Shown one piece after another: positions 23,850-32,414 of a stretch of DNA of 64,000 bases (the first letter of the stretch is position 1; the number at the start of each line of letters is the position of its first letter). The stretch lies in the NCBI GenBank assembly GCA_963696325.1, contig CAVOJV010000023.1, positions 1-64,000 on the forward strand. The letters are read 5' to 3'. A model generated the notes under the pieces. It ran no database searches. It saw only the letters and a list, made by a program, of their open reading frames with translations, and was not told the DNA's origin. Origin of the DNA: CAVOJV01 sp963696325. GTDB lineage: Bacteria > Pseudomonadota > Gammaproteobacteria > Competibacterales > Competibacteraceae. A program made the translations under genes and the position numbers.

Positions 23850-25736
23850 ATGGCAGGCAATAACCAATTCTCTCTCTTGCGGCAGCGGCGCTTCGGGCCG
23901 TTCTTTCTTACGCAGTTTCTGGGGGCGTTCAATGACAATGTCTTCAAGAACGCCCTGATCATCCTGATCGCTTTTCAGGCGGGGGGCCTGCCGCCCGGTG
24001 ACGCGAATATCTTGATCAATCTGAGCGCCGGCCTGTTTATCCTGCCCTTTTTTTTATTCTCTGCCACGGCTGGCCAGTTTGCCGATAAATACGAGAAATC
24101 CCACCTCATCCGGCTAGTCAAGCTGTTGGAAATCGTTATCATGGTCGGCGCCGCTGCGGGGTTTTATCTGAACAATATTCCCCTGCTGATGGGGTTGCTG
24201 TTTCTCATGGGCGCCCAATCCACCCTGTTCGGTCCTGTCAAGTACGGCATCCTGCCGCAGCATCTCCGGGAAGAAGAATTGGTGGGTGGTAACGGCTTGG
24301 TGGAGATGGGTACGTTTCTGGCGATCCTGCTGGGGACCATGACCGGCGGGATTCTCATCGGACTGGGCGCTAGCGGCGCCATGCTGGTCTCCATCACCGT
24401 GGTCACCATCGCCTGCCTGGGTTATCTCACCAGTTGCGGTATTCCCACCGCTGTGGCAGCAGCCCCGACCTTGCGCATCAACTGGAACCCGCTTACCGAA
24501 ACCTGGCGTAACCTGAACTTCACGCGCCAGAACCGGACCGTGTTTTTGTCCATCCTCGGCATTTCCTGGTTTTGGTTCTTTGGCGCCACCTATCTTGCCC
24601 AGTTGCCCAGCTATACCAAACTGACCCTGGGCGGCAGCGAGCAGGTGGTCACGCTGCTCTTGACACTGTTTTCGCTGGGGATAGGGTTAGGCTCGCTGCT
24701 CTGCGAGCGATTGTCGGGTCGCAAGGTGGAAATAGGACTGGTCCCCTTCGGAGCCATCGGCCTTACTCTGTTCAGTGTGGATCTGTTCTTTGCCGCCCCC
24801 GGCATCCCGGCGGGCAGGGAATTGATAGAGGCGAGCGGGTTCCTGCGGGAATCCGGCAACTGGCGGGTGATGGCGGACATCGTCTTGATCGGCTTGTTCG
24901 GCGGATTCTTCATCGTGCCTTTGTATGCCCTGGTGCAACAGCGCAGCGAGCCTAGCCATCGCTCGCGGATCATCGCCGGCAACAATATTCTTAACGCCCT
25001 GTTCATGGTGATCTCGGCCGTCCTGGCCATCGTGCTGCTCAAGGCGGGCCTCAACATTCCACAACTGTTCCTGGCTACGGCTTTTTTAAATGCTCTGGTA
25101 GCCATCTATATCTTTACCCTGGTTCCTGAATTCCTCATGCGTTTCATTGTGTGGATGCTCATCCACACCCTGTACCGGTTGCGCACAGAGGGACTTGAGA
25201 ACATTCCGGATGAAGGACCGGTGGTGTTGGTCTGTAACCATGTCAGCTACGTGGATGCTCTGGTGATAGCCGGCTGTTGCCGGCGCCCGGCGCGCTTCGT
25301 GATGGATCATAAGATCTTCAAAATGCCGGTACTGAGTTTCGTATTCCGTACGGCGGGGGCGATTCCCATCGCCCCCGCCAAAGAAGATCCGGTAATGCTG
25401 GAGCGAGCCTATCAGCGGGTTGCCGAGTACCTGGACGAGGGCGAAGTGATATGTCTATTTCCCGAAGGCAGGATCACCGCGGATGGGGAAATCGGCCCCT
25501 TCCGTCCAGGCGTTGAGCGCATTATCCAGCGCAATCCGGTGCCAGTCATTCCCATGGCTCTGCGGGGATTGTGGGGGAGCTTTTTCAGCCGCCGCTGGGG
25601 ACCGGCCATGCGCCGCCTGCCAAGGCGTTGCTGGTCCAAGATCACCCTGGCAGTCGGCGCACCGATGGCTCCCAAGCAGGTGAACGCAGAGGAGTTGCGA
25701 AGCAGGGTGATCGAGTTGCAGGGAGACTGGAAATGA
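23850..25736 (+). CDS. Lysophospholipid transporter (LplT-like MFS) fused to PlsC acyltransferase
   Basis: A 628-residue two-domain protein. Residues 1 to about 430 form an MFS transporter like LplT (FLGAFNDNVFKNALI at the start, then about 12 helices). The C-terminal 200 residues are a PlsC acyltransferase with the NHVSYVD (H-x4-D, His464) and FPEGR motifs. It probably flips lysophospholipid inward and re-acylates it. In E. coli these are separate LplT and Aas proteins. The ATG at 23850 is chosen for a GAGG at 23837-23840. The last bases overlap the DUF4124 gene. Confidence 0.88.
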   Translation: MAGNNQFSLLRQRRFGPFFLTQFLGAFNDNVFKNALIILIAFQAGGLPPGDANILINLSAGLFILPFFLFSATAGQFADKYEKSHLIRLVKLLEIVIMVGAAAGFYLNNIPLLMGLLFLMGAQSTLFGPVKYGILPQHLREEELVGGNGLVEMGTFLAILLGTMTGGILIGLGASGAMLVSITVVTIACLGYLTSCGIPTAVAAAPTLRINWNPLTETWRNLNFTRQNRTVFLSILGISWFWFFGATYLAQLPSYTKLTLGGSEQVVTLLLTLFSLGIGLGSLLCERLSGRKVEIGLVPFGAIGLTLFSVDLFFAAPGIPAGRELIEASGFLRESGNWRVMADIVLIGLFGGFFIVPLYALVQQRSEPSHRSRIIAGNNILNALFMVISAVLAIVLLKAGLNIPQLFLATAFLNALVAIYIFTLVPEFLMRFIVWMLIHTLYRLRTEGLENIPDEGPVVLVCNHVSYVDALVIAGCCRRPARFVMDHKIFKMPVLSFVFRTAGAIPIAPAKEDPVMLERAYQRVAEYLDEGEVICLFPEGRITADGEIGPFRPGVERIIQRNPVPVIPMALRGLWGSFFSRRWGPAMRRLPRRCWSKITLAVGAPMAPKQVNAEELRSRVIELQGDWK

Positions 25737-26077
25737 CGCGGTGTACAAGTCAGGTAAAGGGTGCTCTTGGTCAACCGCAACTGTATGGATTGCCTCGCCG
25801 GCAAGCTGGCCGGGCCTTGCTCTGGGCAGTAAGCATCCTGGCCATTGCGGTGGGAGTGCTTGGTTATTGGTACGCCTATCCCGGTAAGGCGCCCGGCTGG
25901 GTGCGCGGCCGCTTGCCCGGCATGGCCGATGTTACCGCGCCACTCTATCGGTGGCGAGATGGGCAAGGCCAATGGCAGATTACCGATCAACCGCCTCAGG
26001 GACGGCCCTACGAAGCGGTCACCTATCAGCGCGATGCGAACGTTATACCATCGGGGGATGTGGGCAAGCGTCCATGA
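25733..26077 (+). CDS. DUF4124 domain membrane-anchored protein
   Basis: A 114-residue protein whose ATG overlaps the previous stop (ATGA). One membrane helix (ALLWAVSILAIAVGVLGYWY) is followed by a DUF4124 segment, APLYRWRDGQGQWQITDQPP, a short beta motif seen in many periplasmic proteins of Gammaproteobacteria. Function is unknown. The coupling suggests co-expression with the transporter-acyltransferase. Confidence 0.75.
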   Translation: MTRCTSQVKGALGQPQLYGLPRRQAGRALLWAVSILAIAVGVLGYWYAYPGKAPGWVRGRLPGMADVTAPLYRWRDGQGQWQITDQPPQGRPYEAVTYQRDANVIPSGDVGKRP

Positions 26078-26129
26078 ATGGCAGTGACAGGTTATAATCC
26101 ACCGTCTTTCGGCGCGCGAGGAACACTTG

Positions 26130-27545
26130 ATGCAGTACATCAGTACCCGGGGCGGCATGGTGCCCAAATCCTTCTCGGAGATCTTGATCGAGGGTCTCGC
26201 TCCCGATGGCGGACTCGTTATCCCTGCTGCCTATCCCATCCTGAGCAGCCAGGAACTAAGCGAATGGCGGGACTTTAACTACCGGCAACTGGCCTATGCC
26301 GTGCTCAGTCGGTTCGCCACGGACATCCCGCCCGATGATCTGCGAGCCTTGGTTGACAAAACCTACACCGCGCAGATCTTCCGGAGTGAAGATATCACCC
26401 CCGTCAAGCCCCTGCATGAGGGGGTCTGGTTGCTGGCTTTGTCCAATGGGCCAACGCTGGCCTTCAAGGACATCGCCATGCAGTTGCTGGGCAATCTGTT
26501 CGAGTACGTCTTGGAGAAGGTCGGCGGTCATCTGAACATCCTGGGCGCCACCTCCGGGGATACCGGCTCCAGCGCTGAGTACGCCATGCGCGGTAAGCGT
26601 AACATCACGGTGTTTATGCTCTCGCCCTATCAAAAGATGAGCGCCTTCCAGACCGCCCAGATGTTTTCCCTGAATGAGCCCAATATCTTCAATATCGCTG
26701 TGCGCGGGGTGTTCGACGACTGCCAGGATATGGTCAAGGCGGTGAGCAACGACGCGGGTTTCAAGGCCAAATACCACATCGGCACCGTCAATTCCATCAA
26801 CTGGGCGCGGGTGGCGGCGCAGATTGTCTATTACTTCAAGGCTTATTTTGCCGTTACCGAGGACAATACCCAAACGGTGACTTTCGCGGTGCCATCCGGT
26901 AACTTCGGCAATATCTGTGCCGGCCACATCGCCCGCCAGATGGGCTTGCCTATCCACCAGCTCATCCTGGCCACCAACGAGAACGATGTCCTGGATGAAT
27001 TTTTCTGCACCGGTATCTACCGGGTTCGCCCATCCGAGGGGGTGGTCAAGACCAGCAGCCCATCCATGGATATTTCCAAAGCCTCTAACTTCGAGCGATT
27101 CGTCTTCGATGCTGTTGGTCGCGATAGCGGCGTGGTACGTGAACTGTGGCGGCAACTGGACGGACAGGGTTATTTTGATCTTTCCGCTACCTCCTATTTC
27201 CGGGATCTGGGCCGTTTTGGTTTCGCCTCCGGGGTCAGCACCCATCAACATCGCTTGGCGACGATCCGCCGGACTTATCAGGAATCCAGCGTCATCATCG
27301 ACACCCATACCGCCGACGGTGTGAAGGTAGGACTGGAACATCGGGAGCAGGGCATTCCGTTGGTCTGTCTGGAGACGGCCCTGCCGGCCAAGTTCGAGGA
27401 GTCCATCCAGGAAGCCCTGGGACGCAAGCCGGATCGCCCTCAAGGGTATGAGCATATCGAGGACAGGCCACAACGGTTTCAGGTTATGGACGTGGATGTG
27501 GCGGCCATCAAGAACGTCATCGCGAAGCAGGTGGATTGCGCTTAG
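26130..27545 (+). CDS. thrC: Threonine synthase
   Basis: A 471-residue PLP enzyme converting O-phosphohomoserine to threonine. The PLP Lys is in LAFKDIAMQLLG, the phosphate loop in GATSGDTGSSAEYA, and the family start is MQYISTRGGMVPKSF. It belongs to the longer class of about 470 residues found in Proteobacteria. The ATG at 26130 is preferred to the adjacent TTG at 26127. hom and thrB are not in the window. Confidence 0.95.
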   Translation: MQYISTRGGMVPKSFSEILIEGLAPDGGLVIPAAYPILSSQELSEWRDFNYRQLAYAVLSRFATDIPPDDLRALVDKTYTAQIFRSEDITPVKPLHEGVWLLALSNGPTLAFKDIAMQLLGNLFEYVLEKVGGHLNILGATSGDTGSSAEYAMRGKRNITVFMLSPYQKMSAFQTAQMFSLNEPNIFNIAVRGVFDDCQDMVKAVSNDAGFKAKYHIGTVNSINWARVAAQIVYYFKAYFAVTEDNTQTVTFAVPSGNFGNICAGHIARQMGLPIHQLILATNENDVLDEFFCTGIYRVRPSEGVVKTSSPSMDISKASNFERFVFDAVGRDSGVVRELWRQLDGQGYFDLSATSYFRDLGRFGFASGVSTHQHRLATIRRTYQESSVIIDTHTADGVKVGLEHREQGIPLVCLETALPAKFEESIQEALGRKPDRPQGYEHIEDRPQRFQVMDVDVAAIKNVIAKQVDCA

Positions 27546-27667
27546 GATGGCGCCCGCCAGGGAGCAGGCTTTCCTGCTGACAAGACCCTAGAGGGATGCG
27601 GCCAGTCCAGCAAACCGTATTGCCGTCAGCATCGCAACAACTATCTAATGCTAGAGGGAAAACACCC

Positions 27668-29308
27668 ATGTCCGAAAACACTATCATACGGACCCCTTCC
27701 GCTCACGCTTTTCCTCTACTGATCAAATATCTATTGGGCAATGCCTTGATTCAGGCGCCCCAGCAGGAGATCGTTTATTGTGATTATAAACGGTTAACCT
27801 ATAAGGATATGCGTGACCGGGTTGGCCGCCTGGCGACCGCTCTGACTAGCCTGGGCGTGAAACCCGGCGCTACCGTGGCGGTAATGGACTGGGACAGCCA
27901 TCGTTATCTTGAGTGTTTCTTCGCCGTGCCCATGCTGGGGGCCGTGCTGCATACGGTCAATGTGCGCCTGTCGCCGGAGCAAATCCTCTATACCATCAAT
28001 CACGCCGAGGACGATGTCATCCTCGTGAACAGTGAATTTCTGCCCGTCCTGGAATCCATTCGTGAGCGTATCGAGACGGTCAAGAAGTTTGTGCTGTTGA
28101 ACGATGCCGGCAGCACGCCCGCCACCACGCTGGAGATCGCCGCCGAGTATGAAGCGCTGTTGGAAGCCAGTTCACCGGATTATGTGTTTCCAGATTTTTC
28201 CGAGGATACCCGCGCCACGACGTTCTATACCACCGGCACCACGGGGTTGCCCAAGGGCGTCTATTTCAGCCACCGGCAGTTGGTGCTGCACACCTTCGCC
28301 GCGCGCGCTGCGATATTGGGTACGGGCCAGGGGCATATCAATCGCGACGATGTCTACATGCCCATCACTCCCATGTTCCATGTCCATGCCTGGGGAATCC
28401 CCTATGTGGCGACCACCTTGGGGATGAAGCAGGTTTATCCAGGGCGCTACCTGCCCGACACCCTGCTGGGGTTGATCCAGCGCGAAGGCGTGACGTTTTC
28501 CCACTGCGTGCCCACCATCCTGCAAATGCTGTTGGTCAGCCCCAAGGTCAAGGAGACGGACCTGTCGCGCTGGAAGGTTATCATCGGTGGCTCGGCCATG
28601 CCCCAGGCCCTGGCCAAGCAGGCGCTGGAGTTGGGCGCGGATGTTTTCGGCGGCTACGGCATGTCGGAAACCTGTCCCTTGCTAAGCCTGGCGCAACTAA
28701 AGCCCCCTATGCGGGAATGGCCTATGGAGCGGCAGTTAGAGGTCCGTTGCAAGGCTGGGTTGCCAATGCCCCTGGTGGAACTGCGCATCGTGGATGCGGA
28801 AATGAACGACCTGCCCCATGACGGCGTGTCCCAGGGCGAGGTGGTAGCGCGCGCGCCCTGGCTGACGCAGGGCTATCTGAAAGACCCGAAGAACTCCGAA
28901 GCCTTGTGGCAGGGGGGTTATCTGCATACGGGCGATATTGGTACCATAGACCCCGAGGGTTATCTCAAGATCACCGACCGCATCAAGGATGTGATCAAGA
29001 CAGGTGGTGAGTGGGTCTCCTCGCTGGACCTGGAGGATCTGATCCTCACCCATCCGGGCGTGGCCGAGGCGGCCGTGATTGGCGTTCCCGATGCCAAATG
29101 GGGCGAGCGCCCCATGGCCTTGGTGGTGCAGAAGCCGGGTCAGACGGTCGATGTGGGGTCGCTGCTTACCCTGCTCATGGGCTATGCTGATAAGGGTATC
29201 ATCTCCAAGTATGGCGTCCCGGAGCGGATCGTGTTCGTGGAGACCATCGCCAAGACCAGTGTGGGTAAGCTTAATAAAAAGGAATTGCGGACCCAATATG
29301 TAGAATAA
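27668..29308 (+). CDS. Medium/long-chain fatty acid-CoA ligase (AMP-binding, AlkK-like)
   Basis: A 546-residue adenylate-forming enzyme. It has the P-loop FYTTGTTGLPKGVYFSHRQ, the A5 motif GYGMSETCPLLS, the A7/A8 region YLHTGDIGTID and GYLKITDRIKDVIK, and the C-terminal catalytic Lys in TSVGKLNKKEL. It activates a fatty acid to its CoA ester through an acyl-AMP. Chain length is inferred from resemblance to AlkK-type ligases. The ATG at 27668 is supported by a GAGGGA at about 27653; upstream in-frame codons lack one. Confidence 0.88.
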   Translation: MSENTIIRTPSAHAFPLLIKYLLGNALIQAPQQEIVYCDYKRLTYKDMRDRVGRLATALTSLGVKPGATVAVMDWDSHRYLECFFAVPMLGAVLHTVNVRLSPEQILYTINHAEDDVILVNSEFLPVLESIRERIETVKKFVLLNDAGSTPATTLEIAAEYEALLEASSPDYVFPDFSEDTRATTFYTTGTTGLPKGVYFSHRQLVLHTFAARAAILGTGQGHINRDDVYMPITPMFHVHAWGIPYVATTLGMKQVYPGRYLPDTLLGLIQREGVTFSHCVPTILQMLLVSPKVKETDLSRWKVIIGGSAMPQALAKQALELGADVFGGYGMSETCPLLSLAQLKPPMREWPMERQLEVRCKAGLPMPLVELRIVDAEMNDLPHDGVSQGEVVARAPWLTQGYLKDPKNSEALWQGGYLHTGDIGTIDPEGYLKITDRIKDVIKTGGEWVSSLDLEDLILTHPGVAEAAVIGVPDAKWGERPMALVVQKPGQTVDVGSLLTLLMGYADKGIISKYGVPERIVFVETIAKTSVGKLNKKELRTQYVE

Positions 29309-29361
29309 TTTGGCAGGGGAGGGAGGATTCCCTCTCCAAGATCGCAGTGGAGGTAATGACC

Positions 29362-29781
29362 ATGCGTAACTTGAAATTGCTATTCAGCGCCGCGCTGATC
29401 ACCGCGCTTAGCGGTATTCCACCGGTAGTCCTAGCACAAGAGGGCGCCTTAGAGATCCAGAACTATCAAGGCATAGCATTCGTGACTGGCGGCGTTGGTG
29501 AAGAAGAACGGGAATTTCTCAGAACCGTGGACAGGGATTTCAACCTTAAACTGATGTTTGCCATCAAGGAGGGCAATTATCTCAGCGATGTCCAGGTAAG
29601 CATCCGGGACAAGAAAGGCCAACCAGTGCTGGAAGCCGTCGCCAACGGTCCTTTCTTTTACGCCAAGCTGCCGCCGGGCACCTATACCGTTGTAGTCAAC
29701 GGCCCAGGTCAGAGCTTTCGGCAGTCGGTGCAGGTAACCGGCAGGAAGCAGGCTCGACTAAACTTTTATTGGCGTGGATGA
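29362..29781 (+). CDS. Small secreted protein with carboxypeptidase-regulatory-like beta domain
   Basis: A 139-residue protein with a clear signal peptide (RNLKLLFSAALITALSG, cleavage near VLAQE). The mature part resembles a small beta-sandwich of the carboxypeptidase regulatory-like type (VSIRDKKGQPVLEAVANGPF, YAKLPPGTYTVVVNGPG). Function is unknown. GGAGG at 29349-29353 fits the ATG at 29362 best. Its end converges with the nuclease-fold gene. Confidence 0.75.
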   Translation: MRNLKLLFSAALITALSGIPPVVLAQEGALEIQNYQGIAFVTGGVGEEEREFLRTVDRDFNLKLMFAIKEGNYLSDVQVSIRDKKGQPVLEAVANGPFFYAKLPPGTYTVVVNGPGQSFRQSVQVTGRKQARLNFYWRG

Positions 29782-29845
29782 CAACGCCAACTCTATGGTA
29801 GCGCGGCGCAGCGTGCCGCTTGCATAGGCCACTTGCCCGGGGTGG

Positions 29846-30769
29846 TTATAGATTGATCACCGCCAGCACAGGGTCATGATCGCTCGCCCGCTCCGCAGGT
29901 GGACTGTCACTGTTGATATGCGGGATACGGAGCAGGGCGCCCTGCCGCAGACTCTGGCTGACCAGGATATGATCCAGTGCTTGAGGGCAGTTGCCATGGC
30001 GGCGTGTGTAACGCAGTTCTCTGGGGTAGTCCTCCATCAGGTTGCTGAGCAGGCTGCCCTTGAGGATTTTCAGGGTCTTGGAACCGGGAACGTCATTCAT
30101 ATCGCCCAATATCACCACATGGGCGCTGGGATCGCAGGCTAGCAGGTTGGCCACGAAGCGATGGATGATCGAGGCCTGTGCATGGCGCTGCTTCTTGGTG
30201 TAGTCCTCCTCGCGGCGACTGACCGAGCGCATGGACTTGAGGTGGCAGATAATGCAAAACACCGTCTCGCCGTTGAAACGCAATTCCCCTGCCAAGGACT
30301 TGCGGCTGGGTGCCCAGTGCCGCTCAGGATCGCCCACGAAAGCTGGGTCGGTGGGAGTGATGCGGCCGGGGCTTAACGTGAGGGCAGGATGGCCGTTCAC
30401 GATGCGGATGCCCGTAGCGTCTTCGGCAGCCGCCCGACCCCGATCCACAAACTCTATCCGCTTGGGATTGAACAACAGCCCGATTCTTATATTGGCATCT
30501 GCTTGCCCACCATCCTGGTTGGCCAGGGGTGGGACCTCGCGGAATTCGTAAGCAGGACCGCCCGCGCTCAGTATGATTGCGATCAGCCTGCGGTAGGTCT
30601 CGTCGGCAGGCACTTGCGCTTGCCCGTCGGCTACCGCCATGACCTCCTGCACGACCAAGATGTCCGGACCCTGCAGTGCGCCGGTGATGGCGACCCCGAG
30701 GCGTTGCAGGCGTTCGGCTGGGACGTCGACTCCCAAGTTACAAAGATTGAAGGTGGCGAGGGTGAGCAT
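29846..30769 (-). CDS. Endonuclease/exonuclease/phosphatase family protein
   Basis: A 307-residue EEP-fold protein with no signal peptide. Signature stretches are TLATFNLCNLG at the start, VVQEVMA (metal-binding Glu), ICHLKSMRS, VILGDMNDVPGS (catalytic Asp/Asn) and SDHDPVLAV (catalytic His). These enzymes cut phosphodiesters in nucleic acids or other molecules, so the substrate is open. The ATG at 30769 has AAGGAAG in front of it. This start codon overlaps the start codon of the divergent gene. Confidence 0.85.
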   Translation of the reverse strand: MLTLATFNLCNLGVDVPAERLQRLGVAITGALQGPDILVVQEVMAVADGQAQVPADETYRRLIAIILSAGGPAYEFREVPPLANQDGGQADANIRIGLLFNPKRIEFVDRGRAAAEDATGIRIVNGHPALTLSPGRITPTDPAFVGDPERHWAPSRKSLAGELRFNGETVFCIICHLKSMRSVSRREEDYTKKQRHAQASIIHRFVANLLACDPSAHVVILGDMNDVPGSKTLKILKGSLLSNLMEDYPRELRYTRRHGNCPQALDHILVSQSLRQGALLRIPHINSDSPPAERASDHDPVLAVINL

Positions 30770-31502
30770 GTTTTCTTCCTTGCAGCGCTTAAGCATTCAT
30801 GGTCAGTGGACTCTGTTCGTAGTGCTGGCCTATGGGGTCGCCTTGTTTGGGGCCTGGCAGTTGCTCGCCAGAGTGGATTTCCTGTATCCCCTGTGGTACG
30901 ACGTGATAGGGATTGAGCAGACTATTGCCATCTACGGTCCCCAGAACCGCCACCGCGCTCGTTTTGAAACCACCAGCAAGGCTGAGCGGGTACGGTTGTT
31001 TTCCGCCATCGTCGCGGCTGTCCATCACCAGGGCAAGGGATTGGAGACCCTGGTCTATCAAGATTCCGACGGGCGGCCCATCGCCAGTTTGCTTACCCCG
31101 CCTGAAATCGCCCATTTACAGGATGTCTCGCGGTTGCTGGACCACCTGTCGGCAGGGGGGTGGGGCGCGATGGTTGGCGGGTCGATGCTGCTGGGTTTAT
31201 TGCGGATGCAAAAACTGCCGATGCCATCCGTCAAGCGCTTATCGCTGACAGCTATCATGGCGGCGGGGGGAGTCGGCGGACTCGTTGTACTGCTTGGATC
31301 CGTAAACGTATTTTATACATTGCATACCTGGGTTTTTCCGGCCGGACATGCCTGGTTTTTTTATTATCAGGATTCGCTTATGACGATGCTCATGAAGGCC
31401 CCGGATATCTTTGCTTGTATCGCGCTGTCGTTGGTAGCGTTGAGTCTGTTGTTGTTGATGGGGATTTTATTCGTATCCAAAAAGCTCTATGAACTCATCT
31501 GA
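30768..31502 (+). CDS. DUF1461 family integral membrane protein
   Basis: A 244-residue membrane protein with four predicted helices (about residues 15-35, 130-150, 165-190 and 215-240) and a loop containing LTPPEIAHLQDVSRLLDH, typical of DUF1461. Function is unknown. The proposed ATG at 30768 has GAGGG at 30758-30762 and shares bases with the start codon of the divergent nuclease-fold gene. No better start exists before the first helix. Confidence 0.75.
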   Translation: MFSSLQRLSIHGQWTLFVVLAYGVALFGAWQLLARVDFLYPLWYDVIGIEQTIAIYGPQNRHRARFETTSKAERVRLFSAIVAAVHHQGKGLETLVYQDSDGRPIASLLTPPEIAHLQDVSRLLDHLSAGGWGAMVGGSMLLGLLRMQKLPMPSVKRLSLTAIMAAGGVGGLVVLLGSVNVFYTLHTWVFPAGHAWFFYYQDSLMTMLMKAPDIFACIALSLVALSLLLLMGILFVSKKLYELI

Positions 31503-31560
31503 CAGCGCAAGCCACATTTACGGTCAAGGATGTAACGAGAGCAGGAAATAGCGGCTAGCC

Positions 31561-32271
31561 CTAGCTGGTTGTTATTCCTTCCAACCATGCTTCCAAGAAC
31601 CTTTGGCCGTGGGTTTTTAGGGTTGCGCCCCAGCGAGCGGTGGCGGCCCGCAATTGAGCAACGGTGATGCCGGGAGTCGCGGCAATCTCAGCCGCATGAC
31701 CGATGAACCAGCGTTCCAGCCCTTTGCTGGTTGCTTCGGCATGAAACTGCAAGGCCAGCGCCTGGGTGCCCCAGGAGAACGCCTGGTTCTCATAGACTTC
31801 AGTCGAGGCGAGCCGAATGGCGCTATCCGGCAGGTCGAAGGTATCGCCATGCCAGTGCAGGACAGGCGTCCGATCGGGCGCCAAGTGCCGCATGCAGGAG
31901 GTTTGGCCGGAGTCGGTCAGCTTGAGACTCCCCCAGCCGATCTCCTTGCACGGCCCGGCATAGACCTGGGCGCCAAGCGCGCGCGCCATAAGCTGGCTAC
32001 CCAGGCAAATGGCTAGCGTCGGGCGGTCATGGCGAAGCCGCTTTTCCAATAGCCGCAGTTCATCGATGAGAAAAGGATAATCCTGTTCATCGTTGGCACT
32101 GATGGGTCCACCCAGGATAACGACCAAGTCAGGTTGACAGGCATCCAGGGCGGTTACGTCATCCATACCGGCTTCGAGATAGTGAATCTGATAGCCCTGC
32201 TTGAGCAGGGTTTCGCTAAATGAACCCAGGTCCTCAAACGGCACGTGCCTGATTGCAATAGCTGTTTTCAC
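31561..32271 (-). CDS. Class I glutamine amidotransferase-like protein
   Basis: A 236-residue stand-alone GATase domain. The nucleophile elbow is AICLGSQLMARALGA, and the catalytic His/Glu pair is in LQFHAEATSK. Stand-alone members similar to the GuaA glutaminase half act with unknown partners or as gamma-glutamyl hydrolases. No synthetase partner is adjacent. It lies downstream of aceB on the same strand with a 143-base gap. Confidence 0.82.
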   Translation of the reverse strand: MKTAIAIRHVPFEDLGSFSETLLKQGYQIHYLEAGMDDVTALDACQPDLVVILGGPISANDEQDYPFLIDELRLLEKRLRHDRPTLAICLGSQLMARALGAQVYAGPCKEIGWGSLKLTDSGQTSCMRHLAPDRTPVLHWHGDTFDLPDSAIRLASTEVYENQAFSWGTQALALQFHAEATSKGLERWFIGHAAEIAATPGITVAQLRAATARWGATLKTHGQRFLEAWLEGITTS

Positions 32272-32414
32272 GTGGTTACTCCAGCGGACTTAATCCTTGG
32301 CCGATATGCCCCCTCTCATCAAGCAATCGGTAGCGCTTGTGGGCATGGTCGCGGGCGGACGGTATATTACCGATTCACTCGTAGCGTTCGAAGCACCGTT
32401 TTTTGGGTGGCCTG

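Noticed and set aside
26256..27473. Minus-strand 405-residue ORF
   Set aside because: Antisense shadow of thrC, whose PLP site and length are normal.
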